The notes under the pieces are model-generated. The model was not told where the DNA came from and did no database searches. It saw only the letters and a list, made by a program, of their open reading frames with translations. DNA of 64,000 nt from Sphingomonas sp. Lineage in GTDB: Bacteria > Pseudomonadota > Alphaproteobacteria > Sphingomonadales > Sphingomonadaceae. Shown piece after piece: positions 44,903 through 53,902 of this stretch; within the stretch, counting starts at the first letter, position 1; each line of letters begins with the position of its first letter. Where the stretch lies: contig NZ_JAHBZJ010000001.1 in the NCBI RefSeq assembly GCF_019635455.1, positions 456,277-520,276 of the forward strand, given 5' to 3'. Both the position numbers and the translations under genes were made by a program.

Positions 44903-46036
44903 ATGACGCGCGCTGCAAAAATCCTGGTGATCTTCGGCACCCGACCCGAAGCGATCAAGCTGTTTCCCGTTGTCCAGGCGCTGGCGGCGACCGACGGGCT
45001 TGCGGTGCGGACCTGCGTCACCGCGCAGCATCGCGGCCTGCTGGATCAGGTGCTGGACATTGCGGGGCTGCGGCCGGACATCGACCTTGACCTCATGGAG
45101 CCGGGGCAGACGCTCGACCGGCTGACCGCGCGGCTGCTGACGGGTCTGGGCGAAGTGATGGATGCCGAGCGGCCCGACCGCGTGATCGTGCAGGGCGATA
45201 CCGCGACCGCGATGGTCGGCGCGCTGGCGGCCTATTACCGGCGCGTGCCGGTCAGCCATGTCGAGGCGGGGCTGCGCTCCGGCGACATCTGGCAACCCTG
45301 GCCCGAGGAAGTGAACCGCCGCATCGTCGCGCCGATCGCCGACCAGCATTTCGCGCCGACCCGGACCGCGGCGGACGCGCTGCGCCGGGAGAATATCGAT
45401 CCGGCGACGATCCACGTCACCGGCAACACCGTGATCGACGCCTTGCTGGCGACGCGGGCGCGGATCGCGACGGACCCGACCCTCGCCGCAGGCCTTGACC
45501 CCGTGCTCGCCCGCCTGGCCGGCAAGCGCATCATCCTCGTCACCACGCATCGGCGCGAGAATTTCGGCGGCGGGATGGAGGCGATCGCCCGCGCGATCGG
45601 CCGAATCGCCGATCGTCCCGACAGCGCCATCCTCTTTCCGATGCACCCCAATCCCAATGTGGTTTCGGTGATGGACTCGGTGCTGGGCGAACGCCCCAAT
45701 GTCGCGCGGATCGCGCCGCTCGACTATCCGACCTTCATCCGCGCACTCGACGCGTGTGAGGTCGTGCTGTCCGATTCGGGGGGCGTACAGGAGGAGGCGC
45801 CGGCGCTGGGCAAGCCGGTGCTGGTAATGCGCGAGACGACCGAACGGCCCGAAGGGGTCGCGGCCGGCACCGCGCGGCTCGTCGGCACCGACGCCGACCG
45901 CATCGTTTCCGAAATCTCAACCCTGTTGGACGACAAGGGCGCGTATCAGGCGATGGCGCGCGCGCACAATCCGTTCGGCGACGGCCATGCCTCGGCAAGG
46001 ATAGCGAAGGTCGTCGCGCATGGATTCGGACTCTGA
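44903..46036 (+). CDS. wecB: UDP-N-acetylglucosamine 2-epimerase (non-hydrolysing)
   Basis: A 377-residue cytosolic enzyme that interconverts UDP-GlcNAc and UDP-ManNAc. It shows IFGTRPEAIKLFPVV, VCVTAQHRGLLDQVLDIAG-type start, HVEAGLRSGDIWQPWPEE, the TTHRRENFGGG loop and SDSGGVQEEAPALGKPVLVMR. Resemblance is to WecB along the whole length. A WbpI-type (diacetamido-uronate) epimerase is a close relative and cannot be ruled out. GGGGG precedes the ATG. wecC begins inside its last 17 bases. Confidence 0.93.
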   Translation: MTRAAKILVIFGTRPEAIKLFPVVQALAATDGLAVRTCVTAQHRGLLDQVLDIAGLRPDIDLDLMEPGQTLDRLTARLLTGLGEVMDAERPDRVIVQGDTATAMVGALAAYYRRVPVSHVEAGLRSGDIWQPWPEEVNRRIVAPIADQHFAPTRTAADALRRENIDPATIHVTGNTVIDALLATRARIATDPTLAAGLDPVLARLAGKRIILVTTHRRENFGGGMEAIARAIGRIADRPDSAILFPMHPNPNVVSVMDSVLGERPNVARIAPLDYPTFIRALDACEVVLSDSGGVQEEAPALGKPVLVMRETTERPEGVAAGTARLVGTDADRIVSEISTLLDDKGAYQAMARAHNPFGDGHASARIAKVVAHGFGL

Positions 46037-47321
46037 ACTCACGGTCGCCGTTCTCGGCCTCGGATATATCGGCTTGCCCACCGCCGCAGTGATCGCGCGC
46101 ACCGGCGCGATGGTGCTGGGCATCGACGTGCATGAAAGCGTGGTCCAGACGGTCAACGCAGGAAAGGTGCATATCGAGGAGGTCGATCTCGACGGCCTGG
46201 TGTCGGGCGTGATCGCGCGCGGGACGCTGCGCGCATCGACCCAGATCGAGCCGTCCGACGTCTTCCTGATCGCCGTGCCGACCCCGTTCGGCGACGATCA
46301 CGCCCCCAATATCGGCTATGTGCTCCAGGCCGCGACCACCGTCGCCACGGTGCTGAAGGCGGGGGATACCGTCATCCTCGAATCGACCTCACCGGTCGGA
46401 ACGACGGAAAAGGTCGCCGAACTGCTCAGCCAGCTGCGTCCCGATCTGAAGGTGCCGGGTCATTGCGCCGGCACCGCCGACATCGCCATCGCCTATTGCC
46501 CCGAACGGGTGCTGCCCGGCCGCATCCTCGTCGAACTGATCGACAATGACCGGGTGATCGGCGGCGTCACACCGCGCTGCGCGCGCAAGGCGCTGCAATT
46601 CTATCGCCGCTTCGTGCGCGGGGCATGCGTGACGACCAGCGCGCGCGCGGCGGAGATGACGAAGCTCACCGAAAACGCGTTTCGCGACGTCAACATCGCC
46701 TTTGCCAACGAACTCTCGATCGTCGCCGACGGCATGGGAATCGACGTGTGGGAGGTGATCCGCCTGGCCAACCGTCATCCGCGCGTCAACATCCTCTCGC
46801 CCGGCCCGGGCGTGGGTGGGCATTGCATCGCCGTCGATCCGTGGTTCCTCGTCGCCGCCGACCGGGAACATACGCCGCTGATCCGCACCGCGCGCGAGGT
46901 GAATGACGGCAAGGTGGGCTTCACCGTCGAACGCGCCGAGGCGCTGATCGCGCAATTGCCGAACGCACCGGTCGCGTGCCTGGGCCTCGCGTTCAAGGCG
47001 AACATCGACGATTTTCGCGAGAGTCCGGCGCTGCACGTCGCGGAGGCGATCGCCGCCCGCCACGGATCACGCGTGCGGATCGTCGAGCCCTATGCCGCCA
47101 CCCTGCCCCCCTCGCTGGCGCAGAGCGGCGCGGTGCTCACCGATATCGATACCGCGCTCGAAACCTGTCCGATCATGATCGTGCTGGTCGATCACGACGT
47201 GTTCAAATCGGTCCCGCTCGAAGAGCGCGCCGAAAAGCTGGTGTACGATGCCCGCGGCATCTGGCCCGATCAGCCGCAGAGGCAAGGCCCCTCCCTGCTG
47301 CGGGCGGTCGGCGCGGCCTGA
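46020..47321 (+). CDS. wecC: UDP-N-acetyl-D-mannosamine dehydrogenase
   Basis: A 433-residue NAD-dependent enzyme that oxidises UDP-ManNAc to UDP-ManNAcA. It shows VLGLGYIGLPTAAV (NAD loop), IAVPTPFGDDHAPN, ESTSPVGTTEKVAELL, AEMTKLTENAFRDVNIAFAN and GPGVGGHCIAVDPWF with the catalytic Cys. These features match WecC rather than the WbpA class of UDP-GlcNAc 6-dehydrogenases. It overlaps wecB by 17 bases, so UDP-ManNAcA is the expected product of the pair. Confidence 0.93.
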   Translation: MDSDSELTVAVLGLGYIGLPTAAVIARTGAMVLGIDVHESVVQTVNAGKVHIEEVDLDGLVSGVIARGTLRASTQIEPSDVFLIAVPTPFGDDHAPNIGYVLQAATTVATVLKAGDTVILESTSPVGTTEKVAELLSQLRPDLKVPGHCAGTADIAIAYCPERVLPGRILVELIDNDRVIGGVTPRCARKALQFYRRFVRGACVTTSARAAEMTKLTENAFRDVNIAFANELSIVADGMGIDVWEVIRLANRHPRVNILSPGPGVGGHCIAVDPWFLVAADREHTPLIRTAREVNDGKVGFTVERAEALIAQLPNAPVACLGLAFKANIDDFRESPALHVAEAIAARHGSRVRIVEPYAATLPPSLAQSGAVLTDIDTALETCPIMIVLVDHDVFKSVPLEERAEKLVYDARGIWPDQPQRQGPSLLRAVGAA

Positions 47322-47393
47322 CTTCACGCGCACGCCGCGCCGCGGGCAGGCGGTCGGGCGAACCGCCCCATGTCCTCAGTGCCTCGCCGTCTC

Positions 47394-47472
47394 TTTTCAC
47401 GTCCTGGCTGCGGCCACGTGGCAGGATGCGGATATCATCGCCATCTGCCACGACGATCAGGTCCGAGACCCC
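47394..47472 (-). pseudogene. Remnant of a second manC 3' end
   Basis: On the minus strand this stretch reads GVSDLIVVADGDDIRILPRG then RSQDVKR, which differs from the ManC C-terminus at 43.7 kb at two of 27 residues. No ATG, stop or upstream domain accompanies it. Nucleotide match ends abruptly at both sides. It is a degraded or recombined copy. The rest of the 47322-47666 gap holds no gene I can support. Confidence 0.7.
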
Positions 47473-47666
47473 ATCACCATGTTCGGAGAATTGGGCGAAC
47501 CGAGCATCAACGGATCGAAGGCGGCCGCGCCCCGCCCTGTTTCGAGAATCGGTGCCTCATTTGGTCTCGGTCCTGGATCGGTTCGATCTGCCGCGGTTTC
47601 ACTTTCCCTTGCCGTCGGCGGTGCTTCCGCTAAGAGCGCGCTGGCGTTGACCGAAGGGGATTGAAC

Positions 47667-48977
47667 TTGCGCATCGCGATGATCGGCACGGGCTATGTGG
47701 GTCTTGTGTCGGGGGCATGTTTTTCGGATTTCGGTCATGACGTGGTGTGCGTGGACAAGGACGCGCGCAAGATCGAATTGCTGCACCAGAATGTAATGCC
47801 GATCTACGAGCCGGGCCTGGCCGAGCTGGTCGCGTCGAATGTGAAGGCCGGACGCCTGTCCTTCACCACCGATCTGGCCGAGGGCGTGAAGGGCGCGGAC
47901 GCGGTGTTCATCGCGGTCGGCACGCCCAGCCGTCGGGGCGACGGCCATGCCGACCTGTCCTACGTCTTTGCGGCGGCGGAAGAGATCGTCGCCGCAGTCG
48001 ATGGGCCGGTGGTGATCGTCACCAAGTCCACCGTACCGGTCGGCACCGGCGACGATGTCGAGCGGATCGTCGCGCGCATCGCCCCGGACAAGGGGATCGC
48101 CGTCGTCTCAAACCCCGAATTCCTGCGTGAGGGCGCCGCGATCGAGGATTTCAAGCGTCCCGACCGCGTCGTCGTCGGCAGCGAGGACGAGCGCGCGAGC
48201 CAGGTGATGCGTGACATCTATCGTCCGCTTTCGCTCAATCAGGCGGCGCCCGTCATGTTTACCGGCCGCCGCACCGCGGAGCTGATCAAATATGCCGCCA
48301 ACGCGTTCCTGGCGGTCAAGATCACCTTCATCAACGAGATCGCGGATTTGTGCGAACAGGTGGGCGCGGACGTGCAGGAGGTGTCGCGCGGCATCGGCCT
48401 GGACAATCGCATCGGGCGCAAGTTCCTGAACGCCGGCCCGGGCTATGGCGGATCGTGCTTCCCGAAGGACACGCTGGCGCTGCTCAAGACCGCCGACGAC
48501 AATGAAACCCCGCTGCGCATCGTTGAAGCGACGGTTCAGGTCAACGACCAGCGCAAGCGCGCGATGGGGCGCAAGGTGATCAAGGCGATGGGCGGCGACG
48601 TCCGGGACAAGACCGTCGCGATCCTGGGTCTGACGTTCAAGCCGAACACCGACGACATGCGCGACGCACCGTCGATCGCGGTCATCCAGACGTTGCAGGA
48701 CGCCGGCGCCATCGTGAAGGCTTACGATCCCGAAGGGACCGAACAGGCACGAAAGATGCTGACCAATGTCGAATTCACCGCCAGCCCCTATGACGCCGCC
48801 GATGGCGCCGATGCGCTGGTGATTGTTACCGAATGGGACGCGTTTCGCGCGCTGGACCTCTCTCGCATGAAGTCGCTGCTCAAGGCGCCACTCCTCGTCG
48901 ATCTACGCAACATTTACCCCGCCGACGAAGCGAAGCGCGCCGGGCTAAAGCTCGTCGGCGTGGGTAAGGCCCAGTAA
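47667..48977 (+). CDS. ugd: UDP-glucose 6-dehydrogenase
   Basis: A 436-residue NAD-dependent enzyme making UDP-glucuronate, the substrate of the 4-epimerase at 42.6 kb. It shows IGTGYVGLVSGACF, STVPVGTGDDVE, EFLREGAAIEDF, ELIKYAANAFLAVKITFINE and GPGYGGSCFPKDT with the catalytic Cys. Start: TTG 47667, giving LRIAMIGTGYVG with AAGGGGA about six bases before it; TTG 47661 is also in frame. Confidence 0.94.
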   Translation: MRIAMIGTGYVGLVSGACFSDFGHDVVCVDKDARKIELLHQNVMPIYEPGLAELVASNVKAGRLSFTTDLAEGVKGADAVFIAVGTPSRRGDGHADLSYVFAAAEEIVAAVDGPVVIVTKSTVPVGTGDDVERIVARIAPDKGIAVVSNPEFLREGAAIEDFKRPDRVVVGSEDERASQVMRDIYRPLSLNQAAPVMFTGRRTAELIKYAANAFLAVKITFINEIADLCEQVGADVQEVSRGIGLDNRIGRKFLNAGPGYGGSCFPKDTLALLKTADDNETPLRIVEATVQVNDQRKRAMGRKVIKAMGGDVRDKTVAILGLTFKPNTDDMRDAPSIAVIQTLQDAGAIVKAYDPEGTEQARKMLTNVEFTASPYDAADGADALVIVTEWDAFRALDLSRMKSLLKAPLLVDLRNIYPADEAKRAGLKLVGVGKAQ

Positions 48978-49219
48978 ACGCTACGGCCGCTCGACCGCGA
49001 CGGCCAGAGTCTCGACGCATCGACCGATCGCGTTGCCAAGGCACGGTCGCGCGGTCACGGTCATGACGGCCGGTCGGCGATCAACGCCTTCCAATGCGAC
49101 GCGCAGAACCCGCCAGCGGTGTGGAATGTAATAGATCGGGCTGGCGAGCGGTCGCCGCCGTTTCGAGCGTGCGCAGAATTGCCGCTTAGCCTCAAAAAAA
49201 GGACGCTGTATAACCGGTC

Positions 49220-49233
49220 GGCGAGCGCTCGCC
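49220..49233. repeat. Perfect 14-bp palindrome in the wlb-type operon leader
   Basis: GGCGAGCGCTCGCC is fully self-complementary. It sits mid-way in the 396-base gap after ugd, which also has an A-run and no gene I can support. It could be a regulator site; nothing identifies it. Confidence 0.5.
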
Positions 49234-49299
49234 TTATCAGAGTCCGACTCCAAATCGTCGGGAATCCTGTGCCGAATTTGATCGCGCCGACGGCCGGGC

Positions 49300-49328
49300 T
49301 TGTTGCAACTAATCCCAAAAGCTTTTAA
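49300..49328 (+). promoter_or_regulatory. Candidate promoter of the amino-uronic acid operon
   Basis: TTGTTG and TTTTAA stand 17 bases apart, 46 bases before the dehydrogenase ATG at 49374. The gap is A/T-richer than the genes upstream. The -10 is a weak match. Confidence 0.3.
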
Positions 49329-49373
49329 CGCGCCGCTCATTCACTAACCGCATAGAATGTGAGTAGCCGACGA

Positions 49374-50429
49374 ATGATCAAGTTTGGCGTGGTTGGCTGC
49401 GGCCGGATTTCCAAGCGGCACCTTGATCTGCTCGGCGGTGGCCAGATCGAGGGCGCTCGCCTGACCGCCATCTGCGACAATGATCCTGAGCGGCTCGAAG
49501 CCGCCCGCCAGCGTCACAACGTTGCGGCCTATGACAGCCTCGACAAAATGCTGGCTGATCCGGATGTTGACGTCGTTACCGTGCTGACACCCAGCGGGAT
49601 GCATGCCGAGCATGCGATTGCGGCCGCACAGGCGGGCAAGCATGTCGTTGTCGAAAAGCCGATGGCGCTTCGGCTTGAGGACGCGGACGCGATGATTGCA
49701 GCTTGTGATCGCGCACGGGTCAAGCTGTTCGTGGTCAAGCAGAACCGGCTGAACGTACCGGTGGTCAAGGCGCGCGAGGCGCTCGATGCGGGCCGCTTTG
49801 GCAAACTCGTGCTCGGCACGGTTCGCGTGCGGTGGCGGCGCGACCAGAGCTATTATAATCAGGACAGCTGGCGCGGCACCTGGGCGCAGGACGGCGGCGT
49901 GCTGGCGAATCAGGCAAGCCACCACGTCGATCTTTTGGAATATTTCATGGGCGACGTCGTTTCCGTCCATGCGCGCGCGTCCCGCGCTCTCGTGGATATC
50001 GAGGCAGAGGACACGGCCATCGCGACGCTACAGTTCGCGAGCGGCGCGCTCGGCGTGATCGAAGCCACCAACGCCGCACGTCCCCGCGATCTTGAGGGGT
50101 CGCTGTCGATCCTCGGCGAAGGCGGTACCGTCGTCATCGGCGGGTTCGCGGTCAACAAGATGATCACCTGGGATTTCGTTGATCCGCAGGCCGGCGATGA
50201 AGACGTGCTCGACAAATTTTCGGTCAATCCGCCGAACGTCTATGGTTACGGGCATCAGGCCTATTATGAACACGTCGTCGATTGCCTTCAAAACGACACG
50301 GCGGCGCTGGTTGATGGGCTTGAAGGGCGGCGCAGCCTAGAACTGATCACCGCGCTCTACGAATCCATTGAGACCGGGCAGGATGTGCCGTTGCGGTTCA
50401 GGTCGCGTCACGCGCGGCTTGGCGGCTGA
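49374..50429 (+). CDS. Gfo/Idh/MocA dehydrogenase, WlbA/WbpB-type UDP-sugar 3-dehydrogenase
   Basis: A 351-residue NAD(P)-dependent oxidoreductase. The Rossmann start VVGCGRISKRHLDLLGG is followed by VLTPSGMHAEHAIAAAQ and VVEKPMALRLEDA, typical of the family. Members beside an acetyltransferase and a DegT aminotransferase oxidise C-3 of a UDP-2-acetamido uronic acid. Assignment to that reaction rests on the trio. ATG 49374 is preferred to the GTG 15 bases upstream. Confidence 0.85.
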   Translation: MIKFGVVGCGRISKRHLDLLGGGQIEGARLTAICDNDPERLEAARQRHNVAAYDSLDKMLADPDVDVVTVLTPSGMHAEHAIAAAQAGKHVVVEKPMALRLEDADAMIAACDRARVKLFVVKQNRLNVPVVKAREALDAGRFGKLVLGTVRVRWRRDQSYYNQDSWRGTWAQDGGVLANQASHHVDLLEYFMGDVVSVHARASRALVDIEAEDTAIATLQFASGALGVIEATNAARPRDLEGSLSILGEGGTVVIGGFAVNKMITWDFVDPQAGDEDVLDKFSVNPPNVYGYGHQAYYEHVVDCLQNDTAALVDGLEGRRSLELITALYESIETGQDVPLRFRSRHARLGG

Positions 50430-50430
50430 A

Positions 50431-50898
50431 ATGACCGAAATCAGGCGGCACGTTGCCAGCGTGCGCGACATCGCCGCCGGAGCCGGCGTCACGATCGTGG
50501 AACCCGCGAACCTCTATGAATGCACGCTGGGCGACCGGGTCTTCGTCGGTCCGTTCTGCGAAATCCAAAAGGGAGTCGTCATTGGCGCCGGCTCGCGGGT
50601 GCAGAGTCATAGCTTCATTTGCGAATTGGTGACGATCGGCGCGGACTGTTTCGTCGGCCATGGCGTCATGTTCGTGAACGACCGCTTTGCGAGCGGCGGC
50701 CCTGCCCGGGGTGATACATCGAAATGGGAATCGACCAGAATCGGGGATCGGGTTTCGATCGGGTCCAATGCCACGATCATGCCGGTCTCGATCTGTGACG
50801 ATGTCGTCATCGGCGCGGGTTCGGTCGTCACCAAACCGATTACACAGCCCGGAATTTATGCCGGCAATCCGGCGCGCCGGTTGCGCGATCATCGCTGA
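50431..50898 (+). CDS. Hexapeptide N-acetyltransferase, WbpD/WlbB-like
   Basis: A 155-residue left-handed beta-helix protein with hexapeptide turns (VFVGPFCEIQKGVVIGAG, VTIGADCFVGHGVMF, VSIGSNATIMP, VVIGAGSVVTKPI) ending in PGIYAGNPARRLR. WbpD/WlbB members N-acetylate the 3-amino group of UDP-GlcNAc3NA. The ATG is one base after the previous stop. It is close in size to WbpD (about 190) but shorter at the N-terminus. Confidence 0.87.
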   Translation: MTEIRRHVASVRDIAAGAGVTIVEPANLYECTLGDRVFVGPFCEIQKGVVIGAGSRVQSHSFICELVTIGADCFVGHGVMFVNDRFASGGPARGDTSKWESTRIGDRVSIGSNATIMPVSICDDVVIGAGSVVTKPITQPGIYAGNPARRLRDHR

Positions 50899-50918
50899 GT
50901 CCATCCTGCGGAGACCGT

Positions 50919-52022
50919 ATGTCCATTCCCTTCGTCGATCTTCACGCCCAGTACCTGTCGCTCAAGGACGAAATCGACGCCGCCATCGCGCGCACCATCG
51001 CCAACAGCAGCTTTGTGCGCGGACCTGATGTGGAAGCGTTCGAAGCGGAATATTCAGAGCTGATGGAAGCCAGCCACACGGTTTCGTGCGCGAATGGCAC
51101 CGATGCGCTCTATATCGCGATGAAGGCGCTGGGCATTAAGCCGGGCGATGAGGTCATCACGACCGCGCAGAGCTGGATTTCGACTTCCGAAACGGTCGGA
51201 CAGCATGGGGCGACCCCGGTGTTCGTCGATATCGATCCGGCAACCTCGATCATCGATGTCGCGAAGATCGAAGAGAAGATCACCAGCCGTACCGTGGGCA
51301 TCATTCCGGTGCATCTCTACGGTCAAATGGCCGACATGCCCGCGATCATGGCAATCGCAAAAAAGCACAGCCTGTGGGTGATCGAGGATTGCGCACAGGC
51401 GCATCTCGCGACGATCGACGGCCGCAAGGCGGGCCGGTTCGGCGATATCGCAACCTGGTCCTTTTATCCGGGCAAGAATCTGGGTGCGATGGGCGATGCA
51501 GGTGCGATCACCACGGATGACCCGGCGCTTGCACGCCACATGGCCTGCTTCGCCCGTCACGGCGGCCTGGTGAAGGGCGATCATGAGATGGAGGGCATCA
51601 ATTCCCGTCTCGACGGTCTTCAGGCCGCGATCCTGCGCGTGAAGCTACCGCATCTGACCGACTGGACCGCGCGTCGCCGTGCCGTCGCCAAACGGTACGA
51701 CCGGATCCTTGCCGATATCCCGGGGATCACGCTTCCGACCGAGGTTGAGGGGCGTGAACACGTCTATCACCTGTACGTGATCGAGGCGGAAAATCGCGAT
51801 GTCCTGGCCGACGCGCTGAAAGCGCGCGGCGTGCCGACGGTCGTCAACTACAAGCGCTCGCTGCCGTTTCTGCCAGCCTATGCACATTTGGGTCATACCC
51901 CCGACGATTTTCCGGTCACCTACCGGATGCAGAACCGCATCCTGTCGATCCCGATTTTCGCCGAACTGACCGAAGCGCAGCAGGATCAGGTAGCGGACGC
52001 GCTACGCGAAGCCTGCGGGTAG
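50919..52022 (+). CDS. DegT/DnrJ/EryC1/StrS aminotransferase, WbpE/WlbC-like
   Basis: A 367-residue PLP-dependent sugar aminotransferase. The PLP Lys lies in SFYPGKNLGAMGDAGAI. It shows PFVDLHAQYLSLKDEID and CANGTDALYIAMKALGI at the N-terminus. With the two genes upstream it forms the oxidise-aminate-acetylate trio for a 3-amino sugar. It follows the acetyltransferase by 20 bases and precedes wzx by four. Confidence 0.92.
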   Translation: MSIPFVDLHAQYLSLKDEIDAAIARTIANSSFVRGPDVEAFEAEYSELMEASHTVSCANGTDALYIAMKALGIKPGDEVITTAQSWISTSETVGQHGATPVFVDIDPATSIIDVAKIEEKITSRTVGIIPVHLYGQMADMPAIMAIAKKHSLWVIEDCAQAHLATIDGRKAGRFGDIATWSFYPGKNLGAMGDAGAITTDDPALARHMACFARHGGLVKGDHEMEGINSRLDGLQAAILRVKLPHLTDWTARRRAVAKRYDRILADIPGITLPTEVEGREHVYHLYVIEAENRDVLADALKARGVPTVVNYKRSLPFLPAYAHLGHTPDDFPVTYRMQNRILSIPIFAELTEAQQDQVADALREACG

Positions 52023-52026
52023 CGCC

Positions 52027-53283
52027 ATGATACGCAATATCGCCACCGTCATGAGAGGGACGGTGATAGGACAGGGGCTCGGCCTGCTTGTTCTACCGCT
52101 GCTCACGCGTCTCTATGACCCCGCGGCGTTCGGGCATTTTCAGCTTTATCAAAGCGCCACACTCGTGCTGGTGGTTTTTGTATCGCTTCGCTTCGAAGTC
52201 GCGTTGCTGCGCGCCGCCGATGGTCGCGAGCTACACGCAACACTTGCGTTATGTCTTCTTTCGACCTTGGCCACCGCAACGGTGCTGACGCTTGCCTGGA
52301 CGACCATTTCATTCGGCTGGCCGACCATCTATGCTCAATTTCCGGTTTCGCCCTGGCTAGTTGGCTTGGGCGTCATCCTGATCGGAACCTTTCAGTTTCT
52401 CGGCTATCTCGTTACCCGTGAGCATCTCTATGCGGTGAGCGCGAACAGCAAAGTGGCTCTCGCCGGTTCCTACGCTCTACTCGGGTCGGCGCTGGGTGCG
52501 CTTCGCATCTCACTTGGCCTGATCGTGGCCGACGCATTGTCGCGTCTGGTTGCAAGCCTCTATCTGTTGCGGGCGCTGCGCGGCCAGGGTCTGCGCAACA
52601 TGCGCACGCTCCGGATCGCTGATCTGCGGGCAGCCGCCTATAAATTCCGAGAATTTCCCCTGATCACGGTTTTTGGCGGGATCATCAACTCGATCGGGAT
52701 CGTGCTCACCCCGATCATGATCTATGCGAAATTCAGCCCGGAAGTGTCGGGACAGTTCGCTCTGGTCGAGCGTGCGATATCGTTTCCCGTTGCCATGCTC
52801 GTAGGGGCGATTTCTCAGGTCTACATGGCAAACTTTGCCAACGCGGTTCGCAACGATCCATCACAGGTTCGTTCCCAATATCATTCACTGTTGCGGATGC
52901 TGGTGCTCGTCGGGATCATGCCGGCCATTATCGGGTTTGTTCTCGCTCCACCGCTCTTCGCGATTGTATTCGGAGCGAAATGGGAGCTCGCGGGTACACT
53001 CGCGAGGATCATGATTCCTGCCTATCTCGTCATCTTTATTTACGGCGGCGTGAACATGACCCTCATGCTGCTTGGTCGGCAGTTCATTCAGACTGCTTGG
53101 GAAATTTTCCGGCTCGGCTGCATGATCGCGCTTTGGGGTTTCATCGTCACTCCCGGCATGTCAGTAGAAGCCGTCGTGATAATGCACGCATGCGTGCTTG
53201 GCGGAGTGTCGCTCATTTTTCTCGCATTGGCAGAGTATGGCGTGCGCAAAGGACCGACAAGGGCGGCGCTCGAAAATGCCTGA
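52027..53283 (+). CDS. wzx: O-antigen/polysaccharide flippase (Wzx)
   Basis: A 418-residue protein with about twelve hydrophobic helices throughout (GLGLLVLPLLTRLYDPAAFG at the start, typical of Wzx/MATE-like flippases). It moves lipid-linked repeat units across the inner membrane. It is A/T-richer than the flanking wecB-ugd genes. hisH overlaps its last eight bases. Confidence 0.9.
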   Translation: MIRNIATVMRGTVIGQGLGLLVLPLLTRLYDPAAFGHFQLYQSATLVLVVFVSLRFEVALLRAADGRELHATLALCLLSTLATATVLTLAWTTISFGWPTIYAQFPVSPWLVGLGVILIGTFQFLGYLVTREHLYAVSANSKVALAGSYALLGSALGALRISLGLIVADALSRLVASLYLLRALRGQGLRNMRTLRIADLRAAAYKFREFPLITVFGGIINSIGIVLTPIMIYAKFSPEVSGQFALVERAISFPVAMLVGAISQVYMANFANAVRNDPSQVRSQYHSLLRMLVLVGIMPAIIGFVLAPPLFAIVFGAKWELAGTLARIMIPAYLVIFIYGGVNMTLMLLGRQFIQTAWEIFRLGCMIALWGFIVTPGMSVEAVVIMHACVLGGVSLIFLALAEYGVRKGPTRAALENA

Positions 53284-53902
53284 CCGGCCCGTCATCACGA
53301 TCGTCGATTACGGCGTCGGCAACATCGCTTCGCTCGTGAACATGTTCGAACATATCGACGCCGACACCCGCCTTTGCGGCGATCCCGACGGGGTGGAGCG
53401 CGCACATCGGCTGATGCTGCCCGGCGTCGGCTCGTTCGCACATGCGATGCAGGTGCTGCGATCGAAGGGATTGGACACAGCAATTCAGACAGCCGTTCGG
53501 AACGGCGCTCAGGTTCTGGGCGTGTGCCTCGGCATGCAGTTGCTTGCCCGGCATAGCGAAGAGGGCGATGCCGAGGGACTTGGCCTGATTGCAGCGGACG
53601 TCCGTCGAATGATACCGTCCGACCCGGGAACGAAAATTCCCAATATGGGCTGGCGCGAAGTCGTTCCGACCAAGCCTTGCTGGCTGATCCGGCAAAGCAC
53701 CCCGCCCGAGCGCTTCTACTTTGCGCATAGCTATCACATGGTCTGCGACGACCCCGCGGATGTCGCCGCCACAATCGAATATGATGGGCAGAAAACCGTC
53801 GCCATCGCCCGTGAATGCGTGTTCGGCGCCCAATTCCATCCCGAGAAGAGCCACCGTTTCGGGATGCGCCTGCTTGCCGATTTTGCAGGTCTCGGCGCAT
53901 GA
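53276..53902 (+). CDS. hisH: HisH-like glutamine amidotransferase of sugar amidination
   Basis: A 208-residue class I glutaminase giving ammonia to the HisF-like partner. The nucleophile Cys84 sits in GVCLGMQLL, and the His-Glu pair in QFHPEKS. It is one of a HisH/HisF pair in a polysaccharide cluster without other his genes, which in P. aeruginosa (HisH2) and E. coli (WbuY) serves acetamidino sugar formation. The ATG lies inside wzx and its stop overlaps hisF. Confidence 0.9.
   Translation: MPDRPVITIVDYGVGNIASLVNMFEHIDADTRLCGDPDGVERAHRLMLPGVGSFAHAMQVLRSKGLDTAIQTAVRNGAQVLGVCLGMQLLARHSEEGDAEGLGLIAADVRRMIPSDPGTKIPNMGWREVVPTKPCWLIRQSTPPERFYFAHSYHMVCDDPADVAATIEYDGQKTVAIARECVFGAQFHPEKSHRFGMRLLADFAGLGA

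Noticed and set aside
46020..47321. WbpA (UDP-GlcNAc 6-dehydrogenase)
   Set aside because: The motifs SPVGTTEKVAELL and GPGVGGHCIAVDPWF and the overlap with wecB fit WecC better.
48981..49340. 119-codon minus-strand frame in the gap after ugd
   Set aside because: No Shine-Dalgarno, no motif, and codon use unlike the neighbours. Treated as non-coding.
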